DNA from: an uncultured Eubacterium sp. | GTDB taxonomy: Bacteria; Bacillota; Clostridia; Lachnospirales; Lachnospiraceae | DNA length: 42,219 nt | Direction of reading: 5' to 3' | NCBI GenBank assembly: GCA_945920185.1 | Contig: CAMEJP010000012.1 | Location: 1 to 42,219 of the forward strand | Shown: piece after piece, positions 25,828 through 34,576 of the stretch | Numbering within the stretch: the stretch's first letter is position 1 | Layout: every line of letters begins with the position of its first letter | The notes under the pieces: generated by a model | What the model saw: the letters and a program-made list of their open reading frames with translations, nothing else | What the model was told of the DNA's origin: nothing | Databases searched by the model: none | Translations under genes and position numbers: made by a program

Positions 25828-26734
25828 GACGGCATTTATCTACCCGGGACAGGGCGCACAGGAATGTTTTATGGGAAAAGATTTCTATGATAACTGTGAT
25901 GTGTCAAGACAGGTATATGATATGGCAGATGATATTCTTGATATAAGCGTTAAGGACATCTGTTTTACTGAAAATGAAATTATCAACGAGACAGCTTATA
26001 CCCAGCCGGCACTTGTAACCACATGTCTTGCCATTACGGCAGAGTTAAACAGACAGGGAATATACCCGGATGTTACTGCAGGACTCAGCCTTGGCGAGTA
26101 TGCGGCAATAGCGGCTGCAGGTGGTATGACATATAAAGCTGCCATAAAGACGGTAAGAGCCAGAGGAATATACATGCAGGAAGCGGTTCCGTCAGGAAAG
26201 GGCAGTATGGCGGCAGTTCTCGGTATGACAGGCGAGCAGATTGAAAATGTCATAAAGGACATAGAGGACGTGTATATAGCCAATTATAACTGTCCGGGAC
26301 AGCTTGTCATCACGGGTATGAAGGATGCTGTTTTAAAGGCAGGAGAAGCCCTTACGGCAAACGGAGCAAAGAGAGTTGTCGCACTCAATGTAAGCGGCCC
26401 GTTTCATTCACCATTTCTTGAGGAAGCAGGAAAGAAACTTGAACCTCACATTACAGACATACAGGAGCTTGAAGTTCCGTATGTGGCAAATGTTACAGGT
26501 GATTATGTCAGAAGCGCAACACTTATAAAGGAATATCTTGTAAAGCAGGTATCTTCATCCGTGAGATGGGAACAGAGTGTTCGTACAATGATAGCAGACG
26601 GTGTGGACACATTTGTTGAAATAGGTCCGGGAAAAACTCTTGCAGGCTTTATGAAAAGAATAGACAGAAATGTTGCGGTTTACAATGTCAGCAAGGTAAG
26701 TGACATTGAGGCACTGAAAGAAGCAAAATTATAG
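25820..26734 (+). CDS. fabD: Malonyl-CoA:ACP transacylase
   Basis: Transfers malonyl groups from CoA to ACP. The 304-residue protein begins KTAFIYPGQGAQ and has the nucleophile in GLSLGEYAA and the catalytic His in GPFHSPFL. The ATG at 25820 overlaps the fabK stop (ATGAGTAA), showing translational coupling; a longer in-frame reading from 25745 lies inside fabK and is not needed. The GLSLG motif has Leu where many homologues have His. Confidence 0.95.
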   Translation: MSKTAFIYPGQGAQECFMGKDFYDNCDVSRQVYDMADDILDISVKDICFTENEIINETAYTQPALVTTCLAITAELNRQGIYPDVTAGLSLGEYAAIAAAGGMTYKAAIKTVRARGIYMQEAVPSGKGSMAAVLGMTGEQIENVIKDIEDVYIANYNCPGQLVITGMKDAVLKAGEALTANGAKRVVALNVSGPFHSPFLEEAGKKLEPHITDIQELEVPYVANVTGDYVRSATLIKEYLVKQVSSSVRWEQSVRTMIADGVDTFVEIGPGKTLAGFMKRIDRNVAVYNVSKVSDIEALKEAKL

Positions 26735-26795
26735 CCGGATACAGGCATTACGCATGTAATCGGTTTCATATTTGGAATGGAGAATGGTACAGGAT

Positions 26796-27536
26796 ATGTT
26801 AAAGGATAAGATAGCACTTGTTACCGGAGCCACAAAGGGAATAGGAAGGCAGATTGCGCTTACCCTTGCCGGTGAAGGCGCATATGTCTATGTCAACTAC
26901 AGAGGAAGCATAGAAAAGGCACAGGATACCGTAGAGGCGATAAAGGCAAACGGCGGAAATTGTGAAGCCATATGCTTTGATGTGGCAAGCGAATCAGAAA
27001 CTAAGGAAGCCATAGAAAGTATAGTGAAAAAGGAAGGAAGGCTTGATATTCTCGTAAACAATGCGGGCATTACAAGAGATAACCTTATTATGAGAATGTC
27101 TGAGGAGGATTTTGAAGCCGTACTTGACACTAATCTCTTAGGAGTATTTCATACCGTGAAATTTGCGAGCCGTTACATGATGAAAGCAAGAAGCGGCAGA
27201 ATCATAAATATTTCTTCGGTATCAGGAATACTTGGAAATGCAGGACAGTCAAATTATGCCGCCGCAAAAGCAGGAATAATAGGACTGACAAAATCTATGG
27301 CAAGGGAGCTTTCTTCACGCAACATAACAGTTAATGCCATAGCACCCGGTTTTATAGAAACCGATATGACAAATGTGTTAAGTGAAGAAGTAAAAAATGC
27401 AGCCATAAGCAAAATACCGTTGGGACATTTCGGAAACGTAGATGATATAGCAAATATGGCAGCTTATCTGGCGTCAGACAAGGCAGGATACATTACAGGA
27501 CAGGTAATATGCGTTGACGGCGGTATGGCTATGTAA
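26796..27536 (+). CDS. fabG: 3-oxoacyl-ACP reductase
   Basis: NADPH-dependent reduction of 3-oxoacyl-ACP. It is a short-chain dehydrogenase of 246 residues, the standard FabG length, with TGATKGIG for the cofactor, NNAG, and the Ser-Tyr-Lys catalytic set in NISSVSG and SNYAAAKAG. The start at 26796 (MLKDKIALVTG) matches the usual N terminus; other in-frame starts exist at 26784 and TTG 26772, and the SD GGAATGGAG at 26774-26782 is a little far from 26796. A small ATTAC/GTAAT hairpin lies in the 61-base gap after fabD. Confidence 0.94.
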   Translation: MLKDKIALVTGATKGIGRQIALTLAGEGAYVYVNYRGSIEKAQDTVEAIKANGGNCEAICFDVASESETKEAIESIVKKEGRLDILVNNAGITRDNLIMRMSEEDFEAVLDTNLLGVFHTVKFASRYMMKARSGRIINISSVSGILGNAGQSNYAAAKAGIIGLTKSMARELSSRNITVNAIAPGFIETDMTNVLSEEVKNAAISKIPLGHFGNVDDIANMAAYLASDKAGYITGQVICVDGGMAM

Positions 27537-27549
27537 AAGGAAGGTAAGA

Positions 27550-28794
27550 ATGAAAAGACGAGTTGTTATTACAGGTATGGGTGCTGTCACACCTATCGGA
27601 AATTCAGTAGAGGAATTCTGGAGCGCTGTTAAGCAGGGTAAGACAGGTATCGGAGAGATTACTACATTTGACACCACGGATTACAAGGTAAAAATAGCGG
27701 CTGAGGTTAAAGGTTTTGACCCTAAACAGCATATGGATTTCAAGGTTGCAAAACGTATGGAAAAGTTTTCACAGTATGCCGTGGCTGCTGCTTTGGAGGC
27801 TTTTAAGGATTCCGGTCTTGATATGTCACAGGAAGACGCTTACAGAGTCGGCGTATGTATAGGTTCAGGTATAGGCGGACTCGGAATTATGGAAAGTGAA
27901 CATGAGAAGATAATAACGAAAGGCCCTGCAAGGGTTAATCCTCTTCTCATACCGCTTATGATTTCAAATATGGCGTCAGGAAACGTGTCAATCGTTCTTG
28001 GACTTAAGGGAAAGTGTACAAATGTTGTTACGGCATGTGCTACAGGTTCACATTCAATAGGCGATGCGTTCAGAGCCATACAGTACGGTGACGCAGACGT
28101 TATGTTTGCAGGAGGAACAGAAAGCTCTATAACTCCTGTTGCAATAGCCGGTTTTTCAAATCTTACGGCTCTTACTACCGAAACAGATGTTACAAGAGCT
28201 TCGATACCGTTTGACAAAGACAGAAGCGGTTTTGTAATAGGCGAAGGTTCGGGCGTGCTGGTACTTGAAGAACTTGAGCATGCAAAGAAGCGTGGAGCTC
28301 ATATATATGCAGAAATTGTGGGATATGGTGCTACAAGCGACGCTTACCACATCACTTCTCCGGCAGAGGACGGAGACGGTGCAGCCATGTCAATGACGCT
28401 TGCGATGAAGGAAGCAGGCGTTGGTACGGGCGATATAAATTATATCAATGCTCACGGAACAAGCACGCATCATAATGATTTGTTTGAGACAAGAGCCATT
28501 AAGAAGGCATTTGGCGAAGACGCATATAAGCTGCATATCAATTCAACAAAGTCCATGATAGGTCATCTTTTGGGTGCGGCAGGCGCAGTTGAGTGTATCG
28601 TATGTGTTAAGTCCATTATGGAAAATTATATACATCAGACTGTGGGAACAGTGGAATGTGAAGAAGAATGCGACCTTGATTATACACTTGGAAAAGGTGT
28701 GAATACTGAGGTTAATTATGCACTGAGCAACTCACTGGGTTTTGGCGGTCACAATGCAACACTGCTTCTTGCTAAGTACGCAGAAAAGGAGTAA
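27550..28794 (+). CDS. fabF: 3-oxoacyl-ACP synthase II
   Basis: Elongating condensing enzyme of fatty acid synthesis. The 414-residue KAS II has the nucleophile in TACATGSHS, the catalytic His residues in NAHGTSTHHND and STKSMIGHLLGAAG, and the C-terminal GFGGHNATL. The ATG at 27550 has AAGGAAGG upstream; the longer frame from 27514 runs into fabG. No fabB is present in the window. Confidence 0.96.
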   Translation: MKRRVVITGMGAVTPIGNSVEEFWSAVKQGKTGIGEITTFDTTDYKVKIAAEVKGFDPKQHMDFKVAKRMEKFSQYAVAAALEAFKDSGLDMSQEDAYRVGVCIGSGIGGLGIMESEHEKIITKGPARVNPLLIPLMISNMASGNVSIVLGLKGKCTNVVTACATGSHSIGDAFRAIQYGDADVMFAGGTESSITPVAIAGFSNLTALTTETDVTRASIPFDKDRSGFVIGEGSGVLVLEELEHAKKRGAHIYAEIVGYGATSDAYHITSPAEDGDGAAMSMTLAMKEAGVGTGDINYINAHGTSTHHNDLFETRAIKKAFGEDAYKLHINSTKSMIGHLLGAAGAVECIVCVKSIMENYIHQTVGTVECEEECDLDYTLGKGVNTEVNYALSNSLGFGGHNATLLLAKYAEKE

Positions 28795-28797
28795 ACA

Positions 28798-29292
28798 ATG
28801 GAATATAGCAAGCTTTTGGAACTCATAAAGACAATTTCGGAGTCTAACATAACCAACTTTGAGTATGAAGAAGGAAATATGAAGCTGGTAATGTCATCAG
28901 GCGAAATCAGGGAATGTACTTCAGATGATGCCGGAAGAAGCAAAAAGAACACCGTTGGGACATGTACGCCTAAAGCAGAAAACAATGTGGAAACAAATGC
29001 TTCAAAAGACGACAGCGTAGGCGGTGAGACCGTAAATACAATTATTGCTGACGGTAACGCAAAGGTGGTAAAGTCACCGCTTGTAGGCACATTTTATTCA
29101 GCACCGAGTGAAGACGGAGAGCCTTTTGTATCAGTAGGCGATACCGTAAGCAAGGGTCAGACTCTTGCTATAGTTGAGGCTATGAAGCTTATGAATGACA
29201 TAGAGTGTGAATATGACGGAATTGTAAAAGAGATATATGTGACAAACGGTGAAAGTGTAGAATACGGTCAGCCTTTGTTTGCAATATCATAA
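28798..29292 (+). CDS. accB: Biotin carboxyl carrier protein of acetyl-CoA carboxylase
   Basis: Carries biotin between AccC and the carboxyltransferase. A 164-residue protein: an N-terminal helical region, a flexible charged linker (about residues 38-80), and a C-terminal biotinyl domain with the modified Lys in VEAMKLMNDI. It starts three bases after the fabF stop. Confidence 0.96.
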   Translation: MEYSKLLELIKTISESNITNFEYEEGNMKLVMSSGEIRECTSDDAGRSKKNTVGTCTPKAENNVETNASKDDSVGGETVNTIIADGNAKVVKSPLVGTFYSAPSEDGEPFVSVGDTVSKGQTLAIVEAMKLMNDIECEYDGIVKEIYVTNGESVEYGQPLFAIS

Positions 29293-29307
29293 CGCGGAGG
29301 CAGAAAA

Positions 29308-29730
29308 ATGCTTGGAATTAAAGAGATAGAACAGATTATACCACACAGACATCCGTTTATACTGATAGATTACATAGAAGATTATGTTCCCGGCGAGTAT
29401 GCAATCGGTTATAAGTGCGTAAGCTTCAGGGAAGAATTTTTCAGAGGTCATTTTCCGGAGGAACCGGTAATGCCGGGAGTTCTGACCATTGAGGCACTCG
29501 CGCAGACAGGAGCCGTGGCTATACTAAGCCTTCCTGAGAATAAAGGCAAGGTAGCCTATTTTGCCGGAATAGACAAATGTAAGTTCAAGGGCAAGGTTGT
29601 ACCCGGAGACAAATTGAAACTTGAAACAAGAATTATAAAGAAAAAAGGACCTCTTGGTGTGGGCGAGGCGGTAGCCAGCGTTGACGGAAAAGTAGTGGCA
29701 AAGGCAGAGCTTACGTTTATGGTAGGATAA
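29308..29730 (+). CDS. fabZ: 3-hydroxyacyl-ACP dehydratase
   Basis: Dehydrates 3-hydroxyacyl-ACP to trans-2-enoyl-ACP. The 140-residue hot-dog-fold protein has the catalytic His in PHRHPFILID and Glu in PGVLTIEALAQTGA. CGCGGAGG provides the SD. FabZ does not isomerise, so it alone would not give unsaturated fatty acids; no fabA is present here. Confidence 0.96.
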   Translation: MLGIKEIEQIIPHRHPFILIDYIEDYVPGEYAIGYKCVSFREEFFRGHFPEEPVMPGVLTIEALAQTGAVAILSLPENKGKVAYFAGIDKCKFKGKVVPGDKLKLETRIIKKKGPLGVGEAVASVDGKVVAKAELTFMVG

Positions 29731-29756
29731 TTGACGCTTCGGAATGTGAGGAAATC

Positions 29757-31055
29757 ATGATAGACAAGATATTGATAGCAAATCGCGGAGAAATCGCAGT
29801 CAGAATAATAAGAGCGTGCAGGGAAATGGGAATTGGAACCGTGGCAGTATACTCTGAGGCGGACAAAGACGCACTTCACACGCAGCTTGCAGACGAGGCA
29901 GTGTGTATAGGTCCGGCACCGTCTAAGGACAGTTATCTCAATATGGAAAGCATAATCAGTGCGACCATAGTTACGGGAGCTAAGGCAATTCATCCAGGAT
30001 TTGGTTTCCTTTCCGAGAATTACAAATTTGCCAAGCTGTGCGAGGAATGTAACATTATATTTATCGGTCCTCCGTCAGAGGTTATACGCAGTATGGGCAA
30101 TAAGACAGAGGCAAGAAATACCATGATAAATGCGGGAGTACAGGTTATTCCCGGATATAACAGTCCGATAACAGGTGTTGAAGAAGCCTATGAGATAGCC
30201 GATACCCTTGGTTATCCCGTTATAGTCAAAGCTGCCTTGGGCGGCGGCGGAAAGGGTATGCGTACTGCTTATTCCAAAGATGAACTTGAAAATGCTTTTA
30301 ATACGGCAAAGAAAGAAGCTAAGGCGGCTTTTGGCGATGACACTGTATATATGGAGCATTTTTTTGAACACCCGCGACATGTCGAATTTCAGATACTTGC
30401 AGACAGCTTTGGAAATGTAGTGCATCTTGGAGAGCGTGACTGCTCAATACAGCGAAACCATCAGAAATTCATTGAGGAAGCACCATGTATTCACATTGAT
30501 GAAGCCCTCAGGGAAAAGATGGGCAGAGAAGCCGTAAAGGCTTGCCGTGCGGCAGGTTACACTAATGCCGGAACCATTGAATTTCTTCTGGAGGACGGCA
30601 AATTTTATTTTATGGAAATGAATACAAGAATACAGGTAGAGCACCCTGTGACAGAGTGGATTACGGGAATAGACCTTATAAAGGAGCAGATAAATATTGC
30701 TTCAGGTAAGCCTCTTGGCGTAAAACAGGAGGAAATTTCCATAAACGGTCATGCCATAGAATGCCGTATCAATGCGGAAAATCCGTCAAAGAATTTTGCA
30801 CCTTGTCCTGGAAAGATTACGGATATGTATCTTCCGGGCGGCATGGGCGTCAGAATAGACACTGCGATATACAGCGGTTATGAAGTTCCGCCTTATTATG
30901 ATTCAATGCTTGCCAAGCTCATTGTATATGCAAATGACCGAAGCGAGGCTTTAAAGAAAATGAGAAGTGCTCTCGGAGAGGTAATTATCGAGGGTATTGA
31001 CACAAATGTTGATTATCTTTATGACATTGTGAGTGATATGATATCAGGCTCATAG
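29757..31055 (+). CDS. accC: Biotin carboxylase of acetyl-CoA carboxylase
   Basis: ATP-dependent carboxylation of biotin on AccB. A 432-residue ATP-grasp enzyme with KILIANRGEIAVRIIRACRE at the N terminus, the glycine-rich loop GGGGKGMR, ERDCSIQRNHQK, and EMNTRIQVEHPVTEW. It is slightly shorter at the C terminus than the common 445-450 residues but has all motifs. TGTGAGG is the SD, preceded by ACGCTTCGGAA as at acpP. Confidence 0.96.
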   Translation: MIDKILIANRGEIAVRIIRACREMGIGTVAVYSEADKDALHTQLADEAVCIGPAPSKDSYLNMESIISATIVTGAKAIHPGFGFLSENYKFAKLCEECNIIFIGPPSEVIRSMGNKTEARNTMINAGVQVIPGYNSPITGVEEAYEIADTLGYPVIVKAALGGGGKGMRTAYSKDELENAFNTAKKEAKAAFGDDTVYMEHFFEHPRHVEFQILADSFGNVVHLGERDCSIQRNHQKFIEEAPCIHIDEALREKMGREAVKACRAAGYTNAGTIEFLLEDGKFYFMEMNTRIQVEHPVTEWITGIDLIKEQINIASGKPLGVKQEEISINGHAIECRINAENPSKNFAPCPGKITDMYLPGGMGVRIDTAIYSGYEVPPYYDSMLAKLIVYANDRSEALKKMRSALGEVIIEGIDTNVDYLYDIVSDMISGS

Positions 31056-31071
31056 AATTGGAGATTGTTGA

Positions 31072-32751
31072 ATGAAGCTAGGTAATCTTTTTAAGAAAAA
31101 TCAAGGCACTGATACTGCGGTATCCGGACATAATATGCCGGAAGTTCCGGAAGGACTTATGAGAAAATGTAATATGTGTAAAGCACCTATTCTTACTGAC
31201 GAGGTTGTTGAAAACAATTACATCTGTCCGAAGTGTAAAGGATATTTCAGGATGACTGCGTACAAAAGGATATCCATGGTTACGGAGGCAGAGACCTTTG
31301 AAGAGTGGAATACGGGTCTTAATACAGCCAATCCCCTGAATTATAAAGGTTATCCTGAAAAGGTAAAGGCACTTAAGCAAAAGACAGGCCTTGACGAGGC
31401 AGTAGTTACGGGCAGTGCATACATAGGAGCCAACAAGGTGGCATTATGCGTATGCGACGGAAGGTTTATGATGGCAAGCATGGGTTATGTGGTGGGCGAA
31501 AAGATTACAAGAACCGTGGAGAGGGCTACAAAAGAAAAGCTTCCTGTCATTATATTTACATGCTCGGGAGGTGCAAGAATGCAGGAGGGAATGGTTTCCC
31601 TTATGCAGATGGCAAAGACCTCCGCAGCACTAAAGCGTCACAGTGACGAGGGCAATCTGTCCGTATGTGTTCTTACGGATCCTACCACGGGAGGAGTTAC
31701 AGCAAGCTTTGCGATGCTTGGTGACATTATACTGGCTGAACCGAATGCCCTTGTAGGCTTTGCAGGACCGAGAGTTATAGAACAGACCATAGGAGAGAAG
31801 CTCCCCGAGGGCTTTCAGCGTTCTGAATTTTTGCAAAGTCACGGCTTTGTGGATGCCATTGTAAAAAGAGAGGATATGAAAGAAACATTAAAGCATATTC
31901 TTGACATTCACAGGATTAGCAGTGTCAGCTTTTCGGAAAAAACACTTCCTAAATATGAAAGCAGTAATGACATAACGCCTTGGGAAAGAGTAATGCTGTC
32001 CAGAAAAAAGGACAGACCGGTTGGCGTTGAATATATAGAAGAGATGTTTGACGGATTCGTGGAATTTCACGGAGACAGACATGATAAGGACGATAATGCC
32101 ATTGTCGGAGGAATCGCATTGTTCAAGGGAAGACCGGTTACCGTCATAGCACAGTGCAAGGGAAAGAATACTAAAGAAAATGTAATGAGAAACTTCGGAA
32201 TGCCGTCACCTCAGGGCTACCGAAAAGCTTTAAGACTTATGAAGCAGGCAGAAAAATTCCACAGACCTGTTATATGTTTTGTGGATACACCGGGAGCATT
32301 TTGCGGCATAGAAGCCGAGGAAAAGGGACAGGGAGAAGCCATAGCAAGAAATCTTTATGAAATGTCAACCTTAAAGACTCCTGTATTTTCCGTTGTCATC
32401 GGAGAAGGCGGGAGCGGAGGCGCACTTGCGATGGCTGTGGCAAATGAAGTATGGATGCTGGAAAATTCCGTGTATTCAATACTTTCACCGGAAGGCTATG
32501 CCTCTATACTCTGGAAGGACAGCTCGCTTGCAAGCGATGCCGCACAGATAATGAAAATGTCCGCTGCCGAACTTTTAGAGCTTGGAATCATAGACGGCAT
32601 AATACCGGAGCCGGAACATTTAAACAAAGATAATCTGAAGCAGGTAACAAAGTATCTTAGTATGGCAATAGAAAACTTCATATCTAAATATGACAAATAT
32701 ACCGGATGCGAGGCGGCGGAACACAGATATGAGAGATTCAGACATATGTAA
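31072..32751 (+). CDS. accDA: Fused acetyl-CoA carboxylase carboxyltransferase beta-alpha (AccD-AccA)
   Basis: Transfers the carboxyl group from biotin to acetyl-CoA. A single 559-residue chain joins both subunits: residues 1-290 are AccD with a CNMC...CPKC zinc ribbon at residues 34-56 and the crotonase-like SGGARMQEG, and residues from about 300 are AccA with FHGDR, KGKNTKENVMRNFGMPSP and PGAFCGIEAEEKGQGEAIA. There is no stop or frameshift at the junction. It lies in the position of separate accD and accA in the streptococcal cluster, 16 bases after accC. Confidence 0.96.
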   Translation: MKLGNLFKKNQGTDTAVSGHNMPEVPEGLMRKCNMCKAPILTDEVVENNYICPKCKGYFRMTAYKRISMVTEAETFEEWNTGLNTANPLNYKGYPEKVKALKQKTGLDEAVVTGSAYIGANKVALCVCDGRFMMASMGYVVGEKITRTVERATKEKLPVIIFTCSGGARMQEGMVSLMQMAKTSAALKRHSDEGNLSVCVLTDPTTGGVTASFAMLGDIILAEPNALVGFAGPRVIEQTIGEKLPEGFQRSEFLQSHGFVDAIVKREDMKETLKHILDIHRISSVSFSEKTLPKYESSNDITPWERVMLSRKKDRPVGVEYIEEMFDGFVEFHGDRHDKDDNAIVGGIALFKGRPVTVIAQCKGKNTKENVMRNFGMPSPQGYRKALRLMKQAEKFHRPVICFVDTPGAFCGIEAEEKGQGEAIARNLYEMSTLKTPVFSVVIGEGGSGGALAMAVANEVWMLENSVYSILSPEGYASILWKDSSLASDAAQIMKMSAAELLELGIIDGIIPEPEHLNKDNLKQVTKYLSMAIENFISKYDKYTGCEAAEHRYERFRHM

Positions 32752-32769
32752 TTTTTATGAGCAGATTTA

Positions 32770-32785
32770 CGCTAACACTTCGGAA
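32770..32785 (+). promoter_or_regulatory. Conserved pre-SD motif before the NMO-family gene
   Basis: CGCTAACACTTCGGAA here is nearly identical to CGCTAACGCTTCGGAA before acpP (24627-24642), and its 3' part to ACGCTTCGGAA before accC (29734-29744). Each lies directly upstream of the SD. Confidence 0.5.
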
Positions 32786-32796
32786 AGGAGATATAT

Positions 32797-33855
32797 ATGG
32801 CATATTCACCACTGATTATAGGTGATAAAACAGCAGATATTCCCATAGTACAGGGAGGAATGGGAATAGGAGTAAGTCTTGGAAATCTTGCCGGACATGT
32901 AGCTTTAGCCGGCGGAGTGGGCATAATATCCACTGCCCAGATTGGATATAAAGAGGCGGACTTTGAAAGTAACCCTCACAGTGCCAATCTGACAGCTATC
33001 GAAAAGGAATTTAAAAAGGCAAGAGAAATATCTCCTGACGGCATAATAGGCTTTAATATTATGATGGCATTAAGCCATTACGAAGAATATGTAAAAAAGG
33101 CATGTCAGGTCGGTGCGGACATAATCATATCAGGAGCAGGACTTCCTACGGAGCTTCCTGAGTATGTCAAAGGCTGCGATACAAAAATAGCACCTATTGT
33201 CTCAAGCGACAGAGCTGCCAAAATACTTCTTAAAATGTGGGACAGAAGGTATAACCGTACAGCCGATATGGTTGTTATAGAAGGACCTAAGGCAGGCGGA
33301 CATCTGGGATTTTCAAAAGAAGAACTGGATACCGTAACTGATGAAACATTTTCTGAAGAGATAAAAAGAATTATAGCTACGGTAAATGAGTACGGCGATA
33401 AGTACGGTGTTCACATACCGGTAGTCTTGGCAGGAGGAATAAGCGGACCTTATGAGGTTAAAAAAGCATTTGACCTCGGAGCATCCGGAGTACAGGTGGC
33501 AAGCAGATTTGTGGCAAGCTACGAGTGCGATGCCCACATAAACTTCAAAAATAAGTACATAAATTCTTCAAAGGAAGACATAATGATTATTAAAAGTCCC
33601 GTGGGAATGCCCGGAAGAGCCATTGCGAATGAATTTGCAAGAAAAGTCATGGCGGGCGGAAAGGAAACCGTAACAAAATGCTTTGGATGTCTTAAGAAGT
33701 GTAATCCGAAAGAAATACCATACTGCATAACAAAAGCACTTATCACATCCGTAAGCGGGGATACGGAAAACGGACTTGTATTTTGCGGAGCGGATACTTA
33801 TAAGATAAATAGTATTGAAAATGTAAAAACGATTATTGATTATTTGATGAATTAG
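32797..33855 (+). CDS. NMO/FabK-superfamily flavoprotein with four-Cys motif, FabX-like
   Basis: A 352-residue TIM-barrel flavoprotein. The flavin-binding parts are PIVQGGMGIGVSLG, GPKAGGHLGF with the His that is catalytic in this family, and LAGGISGPYEVKKA. It differs from the FabK gene of the same operon by a C-terminal KCFGCLKKCNPKEIPYC motif (C-x2-C-x3-C-x7-C) and the following GLVFCGADTYK block. The FabX unsaturated-fatty-acid enzyme of Helicobacter pylori is an NMO-family protein with a 4Fe-4S cluster bound by a similar set of Cys. Inference: this gene may introduce the cis double bond in a cluster lacking fabA and fabM. Alternatives are a second enoyl reductase or a nitronate monooxygenase-like oxidase. 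The ATG at 32797 has AAAGGAG. Confidence 0.8.
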   Translation: MAYSPLIIGDKTADIPIVQGGMGIGVSLGNLAGHVALAGGVGIISTAQIGYKEADFESNPHSANLTAIEKEFKKAREISPDGIIGFNIMMALSHYEEYVKKACQVGADIIISGAGLPTELPEYVKGCDTKIAPIVSSDRAAKILLKMWDRRYNRTADMVVIEGPKAGGHLGFSKEELDTVTDETFSEEIKRIIATVNEYGDKYGVHIPVVLAGGISGPYEVKKAFDLGASGVQVASRFVASYECDAHINFKNKYINSSKEDIMIIKSPVGMPGRAIANEFARKVMAGGKETVTKCFGCLKKCNPKEIPYCITKALITSVSGDTENGLVFCGADTYKINSIENVKTIIDYLMN

Positions 33856-33875
33856 TGTATAATTATCATATAATT
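33836..33875 (+). promoter_or_regulatory. Possible internal promoter for the MarR gene
   Basis: TTGATT (33836-33841) and TATAAT (33858-33863) have a 16-base spacer at the end of the upstream gene. AATTAT-CAT-ATAATT (33861-33875) is a small dyad overlapping the -10, a possible autoregulatory site but not clearly of the FabT type. Confidence 0.4.
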
Positions 33876-33897
33876 TTAAAGACAAGGAGTAATACTA

Positions 33898-34353
33898 TTG
33901 GAAGGCTATGATCTAATCAATGATATTTTGGTAAGACTGTTCCATGATATATTGGAGTTGGAAGAGTGCGCCATTATCTCAGGAGAATTTTCAAATATGA
34001 CAGTAAATGATATGCATATCGTTGAGGCTATCGGTACGGGCGAAGGAAAAAATATGTCATCCATAGCTAAAGCCCTTGGCATAACGGTAGGTTCTCTTAC
34101 TACCTCAATGAACGGATTGGTAAAGAAGTGCTATGCAGTAAGAGAAAGAAGCGAAGAAGACAGAAGGCTGGTGCTTGTTAAGCTTACTGATAAAGGCGTG
34201 CGTGCATACAATCAGCACAGTGCATTTCACGATGAACTTACCAGGGCAGCAATAGAATCCATAGATCCGGAAGAAATGCCGGTGCTTATTAAGGTGCTGT
34301 CAGGAGTTTCTGATTTCTTCAGGGAATTCAAGAAAAAATACGACAAAAAATAA
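33898..34353 (+). CDS. fabT: FabT-like MarR-family regulator
   Basis: A 151-residue winged-helix repressor. The N-terminal dimerisation helix is followed by a helix-turn-helix and wing (residues about 55-100: GITVGSLTTSMNGLVKK, RSEEDRRLVLVKLTDKG), close to streptococcal FabT including FHDELTRAAIESI. FabT represses fab genes in complex with long-chain acyl-ACP. Translation starts at TTG: AAGGAG lies eight bases upstream and no better ATG exists. It closes the fab operon, whereas in Streptococcus fabT stands at the front, and the operon promoter carries TTGA/TCAA dyads it could bind. Confidence 0.9.
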   Translation: MEGYDLINDILVRLFHDILELEECAIISGEFSNMTVNDMHIVEAIGTGEGKNMSSIAKALGITVGSLTTSMNGLVKKCYAVRERSEEDRRLVLVKLTDKGVRAYNQHSAFHDELTRAAIESIDPEEMPVLIKVLSGVSDFFREFKKKYDKK

Positions 34354-34361
34354 AAAAGTTG

Positions 34362-34390
34362 TTGACAAATCAATTCCTATGATGTATAGT
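34362..34390 (+). promoter_or_regulatory. Promoter of the first tRNA-Gly
   Basis: TTGACA (34362-34367) and TATAGT (34385-34390) with a 17-base spacer. Confidence 0.8.
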
Positions 34391-34394
34391 GATA

Positions 34395-34419
34395 AATGTG
34401 CTTGCGATGCAGGTACATT
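34395..34419 (+). promoter_or_regulatory. Conserved leader hairpin of tRNA-Gly 1
   Basis: An 11-pair stem with two G-U pairs (AATGTGCTTGC with GCAGGTACATT, loop GAT) lies between promoter and tRNA. The same hairpin, with compensating changes, precedes the second tRNA-Gly. Confidence 0.55.
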
Positions 34420-34421
34420 AT

Positions 34422-34493
34422 GCGCGAGTGGCTCAGCGGTGGAGCATCTCCTTGCCAAGGAGAGGGTCGCGGGTTCGATTCCCGTCTCGCGCT
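34422..34493 (+). tRNA. tRNA-Gly (anticodon GCC), copy 1
   Basis: A 72-base cloverleaf: seven-pair acceptor stem (GCGCGAG/CTCGCGC), D arm GCTC/GAGC, anticodon arm TCTCC-TTGCCAA-GGAGA, T arm GCGGG-TTCGATT-CCCGT, discriminator T. CCA is not encoded. A T run follows directly and may end transcription. It reads GGC/GGT codons. Confidence 0.97.
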
Positions 34494-34576
34494 TTTTTTA
34501 TTGCCAAAAAGCAGTAATTATAGTAAGATGGTAATGATTATACAATTAGTAAAATTTTGTTGGGAGGACGGCAAAA

